From Streptomyces sp. NBC_01465 (lineage in GTDB: Bacteria > Actinomycetota > Actinomycetes > Streptomycetales > Streptomycetaceae), in the NCBI RefSeq assembly GCF_036227325.1, contig NZ_CP109467.1:8680001-8744000 (forward strand): a stretch of DNA of 64,000 nt, in the 5' to 3' direction. A program made the position numbers and the translations under genes. The notes beneath the pieces are model-generated. The model saw only the letters and a list, made by a program, of their open reading frames with translations. It had not been told where the DNA came from and ran no database searches. Shown here piece after piece: positions 25,715 to 32,332 of this stretch; position 1 is the stretch's first letter, and every line of letters begins with the position of its first letter.

Positions 25715-26457
25715 GGCAGCCGCGACTGTCCAGTGTCGTTGAACGACGGCTACTGGTGAACTACCGAGTCGCGTCGGATGTCGCGGCACGCCTGCTCCCC
25801 GGGCCACTGCGCCCGCAACTGGTGCATGGCTACGCGGTCGCGGGCATCTGCTTGCTGCGCCTGGGAAGTGTCCGGCCGGCCTGGGCGCCCAAGGCGTTCG
25901 GACTGCGGAGCGAGAACGCGGCACATCGGATCGCCGTCGAGTGGGACGGGCCGGACGGCGTGGAGACCGGCGTCTATATTCCACGGCGCGACTCCGCCTC
26001 GCGACTCAACGTCTGGGCAGGAGGACGCTTCTTCCCCGGCGAACACGGCCGAGCCGACTTCGAGGTGCACGAGACACCCAGTCAGATGCGCGTCGCGCTG
26101 GCGACATGGGATGGCGACACCCGAGTGGATGCCACCGTCGAGCTGGCCGACGAGCTGCGAGGCAGCGAGCTCTTCGCCGATCTTGCCGAGGCTTCCCGCT
26201 TCTTTCGAGGCGGGACGAAGGGCTTCTCGGCCACCAGCTCCGGCCGTCACCTGGACGGCATGGAGCTGCGGACCAATGCATGGCATGTGGAAGCCGGCCG
26301 GGTTCGCTCCGTTGCCTCGTCCTTCTTCGAAGACCCGGACCGCTTCCCGTCAGGGAGCGCGACCCTGGACTGCGCTCTGGTCATGCGCGACGTCCTCGCC
26401 AGTTGGTGGCCGCTCCCGGCCATGGCTTCGGAGCAAAGTGCTCAACTGACCTGCTGA
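25711..26457 (+). CDS. DUF2071-family protein
   Basis: A 248-residue protein starting MRQPRLSSVVERRLLVNYRV in the ATGA overlap with arsR. The layout is that of DUF2071 (acetoacetate-decarboxylase-like fold): LPGPLRPQLVHGYAVAGICL near the start, VEWDGPDGVETGVYIPRRD in the middle and a C-terminal FFEDPDRFPSG region. The family function is unknown; several members pair with ArsR or MarR regulators, as here. The region to the next gene (26458-26666) shows nothing recognisable. Confidence 0.75.
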   Translation: MRQPRLSSVVERRLLVNYRVASDVAARLLPGPLRPQLVHGYAVAGICLLRLGSVRPAWAPKAFGLRSENAAHRIAVEWDGPDGVETGVYIPRRDSASRLNVWAGGRFFPGEHGRADFEVHETPSQMRVALATWDGDTRVDATVELADELRGSELFADLAEASRFFRGGTKGFSATSSGRHLDGMELRTNAWHVEAGRVRSVASSFFEDPDRFPSGSATLDCALVMRDVLASWWPLPAMASEQSAQLTC

Positions 26458-26666
26458 AGCGCGCAGTCGTAGCTTCGGTTCCGGTGGCGTGTTGCCTCGT
26501 CGGGTGTCGGCGGCGGTGAGGTGAAGTCGCAGGCGCAGTCGAGGGTGTCTTCGGGGGCCCGGTGTGTGCCGAGGGTGCGGGTTGGTGCGCAGGTTCCGGG
26601 TGGGCCCCGACAGAAGCGCTGCAAGGAATTCGGCTTGCCGTGCCGTGTGACGGCGCCGGAGGCGGC

Positions 26667-27560
26667 TCAGATGACCAAGACTCGGCGCCCGCGCGTGTGA
26701 CCGGCGTAGCTGTCGACGTGGGCCGCCGCGGCCTCGGCCAGCGAGTACGACTTCTCGACCGGGATGTGGAGGCGGCCCCGCGTGATCAGGTCAACGGCCT
26801 CGGTGAGCGCCGCCGACACGCTTCCGGCCGCGCCGGAGAACCGGACACCGAACTCCGGCGCACCGAGATCGGCGATGGAGACGACCTTCTGCGGACTCCC
26901 GGTCAGCTCGACGAGCTCGCGGATCACGCCCGAACCAGCCAGATCGAGAGCCGCGTCGACGTCGCCGAGCCGCTGAACCCGCTCGCCCCAGCCCTCGTCG
27001 TACGTCGTGGCGAGGGCGCCAAGGCTGCGCAGATACTCCTGGTTCGCGGCACCGGCGGTGCCGATCACCGTGATGCCGCGGTCGCGGGCGATCTGTAGCA
27101 CGGCCGATCCGACTCCTCCGGACGCGCCGCTGACCAGGAGCGTCTGCCCGGGCCGCACACCGACCTCGTGGATGACGCGCAGCGCCGTCTCCACCACGGA
27201 GGGGTACCCGGCCGCCTCCTCGAACGTCAGCCCTTCGGGCATCCGGGCCCAGGCCGACAGTACGGCGAACTCGGCGTAGGTGCTGGCGCCCTCGCCGAAC
27301 ACCCGATCACCGACCTCAACGCCTACGACTCCCTCGCCTACCTCGTCCACCACCCCGGCGGCGTCCAGCCCGACGCCGGAGGGCAACTCGATCGGATGGG
27401 CCCCCAGCACCTGGCCTTCACGAATCCTCCAGTCGACGGGATTCACGCCCGCCGCCCGCACGGCGATGCGTATGCGGCCGGCACCCGCGTGGGGCTCATC
27501 GGCATCAACGAGTTGCAGAACGTCCGGACCGCCGAACTCGGCGAAGCTCACCTTCTTCAT
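26667..27560 (-). CDS. NADP-dependent MDR oxidoreductase (quinone reductase-like)
   Basis: A 297-residue MDR enzyme without zinc-cluster cysteines. It begins MKKVSFAEFGGPDVLQLVD, typical of zinc-independent quinone oxidoreductases, then AGVNPVDWRIREG, and has the nucleotide-binding stretch LLVSGASGGVGSAVLQIA and the common C-terminal ending HTRGRRVLVI. It probably reduces quinones or enones with NADPH. It is divergent from a TetR regulator 70 bp away, a classic repressor-target pair, with a candidate operator in the gap. Confidence 0.88.
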   Translation of the reverse strand: MKKVSFAEFGGPDVLQLVDADEPHAGAGRIRIAVRAAGVNPVDWRIREGQVLGAHPIELPSGVGLDAAGVVDEVGEGVVGVEVGDRVFGEGASTYAEFAVLSAWARMPEGLTFEEAAGYPSVVETALRVIHEVGVRPGQTLLVSGASGGVGSAVLQIARDRGITVIGTAGAANQEYLRSLGALATTYDEGWGERVQRLGDVDAALDLAGSGVIRELVELTGSPQKVVSIADLGAPEFGVRFSGAAGSVSAALTEAVDLITRGRLHIPVEKSYSLAEAAAAHVDSYAGHTRGRRVLVI

Positions 27561-27578
27561 GCCGCCGAACGTAGCACT

Positions 27579-27622
27579 ACCAGATAGCTTTCCATAACGG
27601 TTACTCTTTCATACCTGATAGC
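27579..27622. promoter_or_regulatory. Candidate operator between oxidoreductase and TetR gene
   Basis: In the 70-bp divergent gap lie direct repeats ACCAGATAGC (27579-27588) and ACCTGATAGC (27613-27622) around a perfect small palindrome TAACGGTTA (27595-27603). This is a plausible binding region for the TetR protein. Confidence 0.45.
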
Positions 27623-27630
27623 CTACGAGC

Positions 27631-28251
27631 ATGACCGTGCAGTCCGGACGCCGTGAGCGCAAGAAGGCCGCGACCCGCCAGAAGATCGCCGACACCGCGC
27701 TGCGGCTCTTCCTGGAACGCGGTTACGACGCGGTGGGCATCCGTGACGTGGCAGCCGAGGCCGACGTGGCCGTCACCACGCTCTTCTCACACTTCGCCTC
27801 GAAAGAGGCCCTGGTGTTCGAGCAGGACGAGGACTTCGAGCAGCGCCTCACGCAGGCGGTCACCGGCCGGGCGCCGCACGAGCCGCTCATCCCCGCGCTG
27901 CGCCGCGAGATCCTGGCCCTGGTGCGGCACTGCACAGCGGACAGCGCCGCACCGATCTGGCGCATGATCGACGGATCTCCCACCCTGCGGAAGTACGACG
28001 AGTCGCTCCGCCTACGCCACGCGGACGCCCTGGCCGCAGCCATCGCCGCCGATCCCGACCTGACGCTGAGCGAAACCGCCACCCGCACCATCGCGAGGTT
28101 CGTGATCGACGCCTACTCGCTGGCCCGCGAAGCCGCCGACCCGCAGGCCGCCCTGGACGAGATCTTCCAAATGATCGAGGCGGCGTGGGAGGTCACCTGC
28201 CCCTCTGTAAGTGGTCACCCTGGTCCCGATGGGCCGCGGCCGCGGGTATGA
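27631..28251 (+). CDS. TetR-family transcriptional regulator
   Basis: A 206-residue regulator. The N-terminal HTH (about 12-60) reads RQKIADTALRLFLERGYD and VAVTTLFSHFASKEALVF; a TetR_C ligand domain follows (DEIFQMIEAAWEV near the end). It is divergent from the MDR oxidoreductase, which it likely represses until a quinone or other electrophile binds. The effector is unknown. Confidence 0.9.
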   Translation: MTVQSGRRERKKAATRQKIADTALRLFLERGYDAVGIRDVAAEADVAVTTLFSHFASKEALVFEQDEDFEQRLTQAVTGRAPHEPLIPALRREILALVRHCTADSAAPIWRMIDGSPTLRKYDESLRLRHADALAAAIAADPDLTLSETATRTIARFVIDAYSLAREAADPQAALDEIFQMIEAAWEVTCPSVSGHPGPDGPRPRV

Positions 28252-28406
28252 GACGGCGTCACTTACCACGGCGAGGCACGAAGTTGGGCATCGCCACGGG
28301 AAGCGACGAGAACTGCCCGAACTCGTTATCGGCCTATGGCGCGGTGGTGGCCCAAGCGCCGCCGGGGTAACGATACGAAGCAGAGACACCGAGCGTCCGA
28401 CACGAC

Positions 28407-28769
28407 GTGAGACAGCGGACAGACCCGCTGCTTTCGGGACCGGTGTCCGACACGAGCCGCGAGACCCTACACGTTGTGGGGCTCAAAACCTTCTGCACCC
28501 TGCAGCAGGTCGGGGCGGTGATCGTGCGGCAACTGTGGCGGCGGCCGGACTGTCCGGCCGAGGCCTGGGTGCTGGCCTTCGAGCGGGACTGGGCGAGGGT
28601 GTTGGAGGACTCCCGTCACAGCTTCAGCCTCACCCCGCTCCACGACACCGTCCGCAGCTGGCAGTTACGTGTTGCCGCGGCGGCCCCGGCTGTCGACGCC
28701 TATCTGGACTCCGGCCGGGACGAGACTGGCTTCGTCGACCCGGACGGCGTGCTCGGCGCCCGCCCGTGA
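28407..28769 (+). CDS. Hypothetical protein, possibly an antitoxin-type DUF6247-like protein
   Basis: A 120-residue frame from GTG 28407; GTG 28443 (MSDTSRETL) is an alternative, and neither has a strong leader. The C-terminal half reads AWVLAFERDWARVLEDSRHS, SLTPLHDTVRSWQ and YLDSGRDETGFVDPDGVLG, resembling small streptomycete proteins annotated as DUF6247. These often precede RelE-like toxin genes. The downstream frame, 3 bp after this stop, is indeed a toxin-like remnant. Family assignment is from memory and moderate at best. Confidence 0.5.
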   Translation: MRQRTDPLLSGPVSDTSRETLHVVGLKTFCTLQQVGAVIVRQLWRRPDCPAEAWVLAFERDWARVLEDSRHSFSLTPLHDTVRSWQLRVAAAAPAVDAYLDSGRDETGFVDPDGVLGARP

Positions 28770-28772
28770 GCG

Positions 28773-28955
28773 GTGGCCCCCGGGACGCTGCAGCTGTCCT
28801 AGCAGGCCGTGAAGACCCTCGGCGAACTCCCCTCGCCCGCCCGGGAGATGGTCCGCGACGTGCTCGACATCGCGGTGCGCTCACCGTGGGGCTGGCCCCA
28901 GTGGAACACGGGCGACCCCGAAGGCGAGGACGTCCGTACCGCCCGCACGCATCCG
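28773..28955 (+). pseudogene. Decayed RelE-like toxin gene
   Basis: Read from GTG 28773, codon 10 is an amber stop (TAG 28800-28802) in the context TLQLS-stop-QAVKTLGELP. The sequence then continues convincingly (REMVRDVLDIAVRSPWGWPQW, EGEDVRTA) before losing homology near 28955. RelE/ParE-type toxins normally continue with a catalytic strand such as VRYRV-type sequence and an R/H C-terminal end, which is absent. The gene is doubly disrupted. It directly follows the antitoxin-like ORF, supporting a former toxin-antitoxin pair. The remaining sequence to 29125 holds nothing recognisable. Confidence 0.5.
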
Positions 28956-29125
28956 AAATTGATCTGCGATTGCGCACGCTCCTGCCCATCCCAGACCTTC
29001 GGGGCGGTCGGCGGCGGGGCAGCGACCGAAGACCGCTTCTGGGTGAGCATTCTGGACCTTCTTCCTGCTCCCCGCCCTGGAGGTGCGGGGAGCAGCCACA
29101 TACGCCTGGCGTTGGGAACATCCGG

Positions 29126-30037
29126 TCAGCGCTGCTGTGCAGCGGAGGCGTTGAGGCGGCTTGCGAGGAAGCGGGCGGCGCGGTCGAGGGCGGCATCTGC
29201 CTCGTCGAGACGCCCGTGCTCGCTCTGGTACACGTGCGGGAGACCCGGCCCGATCTCCAGTGTGGTCTCGACGTCGGCGGCGCCCGCACGGCCGGCCAGG
29301 CGGACCGCGTCGTCGAGCAGCACCTCGTTCGCCCCGACCTGTACGAGCAGCGGGGGCAGGCCGGAGAGGTCGGCGAACACCGGGCTCGCCAGGGGGTGAC
29401 TCCGGTCGCCCGCCCCGACGTAGAGATCCGCGTACGCGCGCACGTCGGCCGCGGTGAAGATCGGGTCAGCGTCCTCCTTGGTGCGCATGCTCGCTCCGGA
29501 GAGGGTGAGGTCGACCCACGGGGAGAAAACGACGGCGGCGGCCGGCTGAGGCAGTCCCGCCTCGCGGGCGGCGAGCAGAGTGGCGATGGTCAGGCCGCCA
29601 CCGGCGGAGTCACCGGCCACGACGACCTCGCGCGGGTCTGCTCCGGTGTCCAGCAGGTCACGGTAGGCGGCGAGCCCGTCGTCGACGGCCGCGGGAAAGG
29701 GGTGCTCGGGAGCCAGCCGGTAGTCCACCGATGTCGCCCGGATCCCGGCACGGGCGGCGAGTTCGCCCGCTATGCCGACGTGGGTGTCCGGAGCGCCGAT
29801 GACGTAGCCACCACCGTGGAAGTAGAGCAGCCGCCCGCGGTCTGCCGCCTTGGCCGGTGCCAGATCCAGGGCGGGCCGCCCGCCCAGGACGGTCTTACGG
29901 GTGACCACGCCCTCCGGTGCCGGTCGCGTCATGACCGTGGCGAACAAGGCCCGCTGCTGCGCGGGGGTGGGCGGCGTCTCACTGCGCGGGGCGGAACGGA
30001 GCAGGGCGTCCAGAGCTTGGCGCTGCTGTTGGGACAT
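29126..30037 (-). CDS. Alpha/beta hydrolase, HSL-type esterase
   Basis: A 303-residue hydrolase of the hormone-sensitive-lipase subgroup: oxyanion-hole HGGGYVIG, nucleophile elbow GDSAGGGL, acidic region near VQVGANEVLLDDA and catalytic His in GLPHVYQ. It would hydrolyse short- to medium-chain esters in the cytosol. It is divergent from a MarR gene; the 109-bp gap contains three palindromic boxes, so MarR probably represses this esterase. The substrate is not known. Confidence 0.9.
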   Translation of the reverse strand: MSQQQRQALDALLRSAPRSETPPTPAQQRALFATVMTRPAPEGVVTRKTVLGGRPALDLAPAKAADRGRLLYFHGGGYVIGAPDTHVGIAGELAARAGIRATSVDYRLAPEHPFPAAVDDGLAAYRDLLDTGADPREVVVAGDSAGGGLTIATLLAAREAGLPQPAAAVVFSPWVDLTLSGASMRTKEDADPIFTAADVRAYADLYVGAGDRSHPLASPVFADLSGLPPLLVQVGANEVLLDDAVRLAGRAGAADVETTLEIGPGLPHVYQSEHGRLDEADAALDRAARFLASRLNASAAQQR

Positions 30038-30071
30038 GGTGAGCCTCCATCAAGTTGACGTGCAAGGATGC

Positions 30072-30133
30072 ATTCCAAGGAATCTATCTGTTCGCATCCA
30101 ACTACCTTCCAGGGAAGATGATTCCCAGGAATC
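30072..30133. promoter_or_regulatory. Three palindromic MarR-type boxes
   Basis: Box 1 ATTCCAAGGAAT (30072-30083), box 2 CTTCCAGGGAAG (30106-30117) and box 3 ATTCCCAGGAAT (30121-30132) share an N-TTCC-nn-GGAA-N core. They lie in the gap between the divergent esterase and MarR genes; box 3 ends just before the MarR leader. A cooperative MarR operator is likely. Confidence 0.7.
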
Positions 30134-30146
30134 TACTGGAGGTTTT

Positions 30147-30599
30147 GTGAGCCACACCACATCAGTCTTCCTCGATCTCGTCCGCGTGGAGACCCGGCTC
30201 TACAACGCGGTCGGCGCCCGCCTGCGCACAGAACAAGGCCTGTCGTTGGGTCAGTTCGAGTTCCTGCAGATCATCGACCAGTCGGACGGATGCCGCGTGC
30301 TCGACATCGCCGGCGAGTTGGCCATCACCGTGGGGGCCGTCAGCAAGGCCGTCGACCGACTGGTGGCCGCACACTGGTGCGCACGGATCGCGCACCCTCA
30401 GGACCGCCGCTCCTCCGTACTGCGCCTCACACCCAAGGGCGAGGAAGTACTGGCGGCTGCCCGCCCGGTGGTCGAGAGCACGCTCGCTTCACTGACGCAG
30501 ACGGTTCCCGCTGCCGACCTGAGACGCCTCGCCGCCACTCTGCATTCCCTCCGAGCGGTCCTCGAGGCGGACAACCAAGGCCAACCGGGGTCAACTTGA
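30147..30599 (+). CDS. MarR-family transcriptional regulator
   Basis: A 150-residue regulator from the GTG at 30147, which has TGGAGG before it; the frame is open upstream but that part antisenses the esterase. Winged-helix content: RVLDIAGELAITVGAVSKAV (helix-turn-helix) and HPQDRRSSVLRLTPKGEEVL (wing). MarR dimers usually sense aromatic or oxidising compounds. It is divergent from an esterase with three matching palindromes between. Its stop codon TGA lies at the very edge of IS605-type element 2, so its last residues may come from the element. Confidence 0.9.
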   Translation: MSHTTSVFLDLVRVETRLYNAVGARLRTEQGLSLGQFEFLQIIDQSDGCRVLDIAGELAITVGAVSKAVDRLVAAHWCARIAHPQDRRSSVLRLTPKGEEVLAAARPVVESTLASLTQTVPAADLRRLAATLHSLRAVLEADNQGQPGST

Positions 30600-30890
30600 C
30601 CTGGCCCTAAAGGGCCAGGCTTGGAGGTGGTCGTCCCAACTGGCTGCTGGGTGATCCCTCCGTTCAGACACCCCTATGGGCTGTCAGGGACGCGTGACTC
30701 ACGCCCCGCGATCCACACGGGCTCGGCCCTGCGGCCGATGTTGTGGGATGCGTTGTCGTCCGCGTTGGCGAGAAACCCGCAGGCCCTGCACGCGAACGTT
30801 GCTTGATCGATCCGGTTCTTCCGGTCGATGTGGTAGCACTCGGAGCATTGCTGGCTGGTGTATGCCGGATCGACATACACCAGCGGCACC
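30600..30890 (-). ncRNA. Predicted omegaRNA (reRNA) region of element 2
   Basis: The 3' part of tnpB and the right-end hairpin would be transcribed together as the TnpB guide RNA. A perfect 11-bp stem GCTGGTGTATG/CATACACCAGC (30854-30884) lies inside the 3' coding part and may be a structural element of this RNA. The guide would come from the end of marR. Boundaries are estimated. Confidence 0.4.
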
Positions 30891-31834
30891 CCAACCCGGC
30901 GTGCCTTGTATGCAAGGAAGGAGCCGAGCTGGTGGAAGCTCCACGAATGCAGTTGTGCACGCTGTCCTTTACGGAGCCGTACCCGGTCACGGATGCCGGT
31001 CAGCTCTTCGAGAGCCAGGCCGCGTCCGGTGCGTTCAGCGATGGTGACGATGGTCTTGGAGACGATGTGGTTGACGTTGGCGGTGTGACGGGCTTCCTTG
31101 CGGGAGCGCTGCTTGAGCCGTCGTCTTGCGGACTGGGTTCCCTTGGCCTGCAACTTGGCCCGCAGGTCCAGCTGCCGCTTCCGGTGCCGGTTCAGACCGC
31201 GCCCGGCGGCCCGGTAGCCGGTGGAAGTGGTGGCGATGTTGACGAGCCCGAGGTCGACGCCAATCCAGTCGGCCGGGTTCTCGTTGACCGGCTTCTCGGG
31301 GACCTCACAGACCGCGATCAGGTAGAACACCCCCTCACGTTCGACCAGATCGGACTCACCCCTGCGATGCTCACGAAGCACCTTGAGAGCATCCGGGGAG
31401 CAGACGAACCCGACGTTCTTGAGTCGCCCGGCCGTCGTCCATATCGACACTGTCTGGGCATCCAACTGCCATGACAGAGACCGGTCATCGAACGGCTGCG
31501 CCGCCTTTGGCCGAAACGTGATCGGCTTCGACTCCGCTTTCACCCGCCTCTTCGAGCCCTCCCCGCCGAGATTCCCGGCCCGGATGTTCGCCTTCAACGT
31601 CGTGTAGGCATCCCGCGTCTTCTTGATCACGTGCTGCGCGGCCTGAGCGCCGAGCCCACGGGCCTTCAGCTCGGCGTAGGCGTGCTTCCGCAGCTCGTAC
31701 TCACGCGGAACCCCACGCTCGAACGCCACTTTGGAAACCCAGCACGCCGCCTCATTTACCGTTCGCAGCGTGGAGCGGAGCGCGGCGGCCTGGTCGGCCT
31801 CCGGCATCAGCTTCACCTGCGTCACGATCTTCAC
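30674..31834 (-). CDS. tnpB: TnpB, RNA-guided RuvC nuclease of IS605-type element 2
   Basis: A 386-residue TnpB, a different lineage from the one in element 1. RuvC residues are Asp194 (GVDLGLVNIA), Glu276 (LALEELTGI) and Asp359 (NADDNASHNI). The zinc ribbon is Cys330/Cys333 and Cys349/Cys352 (CSEC, CRACG). The conserved YVDPAYTSQQC precedes the ribbon. The frame is intact, so an active omegaRNA-guided nuclease is plausible. It is divergent from tnpA with a 20-bp AT-rich gap. Confidence 0.9.
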   Translation of the reverse strand: MKIVTQVKLMPEADQAAALRSTLRTVNEAACWVSKVAFERGVPREYELRKHAYAELKARGLGAQAAQHVIKKTRDAYTTLKANIRAGNLGGEGSKRRVKAESKPITFRPKAAQPFDDRSLSWQLDAQTVSIWTTAGRLKNVGFVCSPDALKVLREHRRGESDLVEREGVFYLIAVCEVPEKPVNENPADWIGVDLGLVNIATTSTGYRAAGRGLNRHRKRQLDLRAKLQAKGTQSARRRLKQRSRKEARHTANVNHIVSKTIVTIAERTGRGLALEELTGIRDRVRLRKGQRAQLHSWSFHQLGSFLAYKARRVGVPLVYVDPAYTSQQCSECYHIDRKNRIDQATFACRACGFLANADDNASHNIGRRAEPVWIAGRESRVPDSP

Positions 31835-31854
31835 GTAGCTGATTATATTGATCT

Positions 31855-32283
31855 ATGTCACCTTGATGGGAGCCAAACCCCAACATTCACAGGGGTCGTA
31901 GCGTCGTCCACACCCTCCACGCCCACTTGGTCTTCACACCCACATACCGACGTGGACCCTTCACCGACGAGATCCTCAACCGCTGCGAAGAAATCACGCG
32001 GACCGTCTGTGCCGACTTCGAGACCGAGCTAGTCGAATTCAACGGCGAACGCGACCACGTCCACCTCCGCGTGCGCTACCCGCCGAAGATCGCCCTGTCC
32101 CGACTCGTCGGCTCCCTCAAGGGTGTCTCCGCCCGCAGACTCCGCCAGGAGTACCCCGACCACGTCCGTACATATCTGTGGGACGCCCACTTCTGGTCAC
32201 CCTCCTACTTCGCCCCGTCCTGCGGCGGCGCCCCACTGAGCATCATCAAGGACTACATCGAGCAGCAAAAACGCCCGAACTGA
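31855..32283 (+). pseudogene. tnpA: TnpA (HUH Y1 transposase) with a nonsense codon at position 4
   Basis: From ATG 31855 the reading is Met-Ser-Pro-stop (TGA 31864-31866) then WEPNPNIHRGRSVVHTLHAH and a complete Y1 transposase: the HUH motif in DHVHLRV, then SRLVGSLKGVSARRLRQEY and HFWSPSYFAPSCGGAPLS, with a Tyr in the last helix (IIKDYIEQQ). The element 1 homolog starts MSPRWEQN, so an Arg codon CGA became TGA here. Translation could restart downstream, or TnpA may be dead. Confidence 0.8.
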
Positions 32284-32324
32284 CCTGCACATCAGAACAA
32301 TCCAGAGAAGCGATTCCTCCCGGG

Positions 32325-32332
32325 CCTGAAGG
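32325..32332. repeat. 8-bp target duplication of IS1182 (left copy)
   Basis: CCTGAAGG, identical to the right copy at 34122-34129. It covers the loop and two stem pairs of an IS605-type right-end hairpin. Confidence 0.8.

Larger units (their letters stand above)
30597..32310. mobile_element. IS200/IS605-type element 2 (RE - tnpB - tnpA)
   Basis: The element has a right-end hairpin CCTGGCCC-TAAA-GGGCCAGG (30600-30619), tnpB on the reverse strand and a near full-length divergent tnpA. The hairpin has the same geometry (8-bp stem, 4-nt loop) as in element 1. It begins immediately at the marR stop codon and abuts the right end of a third element at about 32310. TnpA carries a nonsense codon, so autonomous movement is doubtful. 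Confidence 0.75.

Noticed and set aside
26442..26624. A 60-codon reverse-strand frame after the DUF2071 gene
   Set aside because: No leader, no recognisable family, and it overlaps the DUF2071 3' end.
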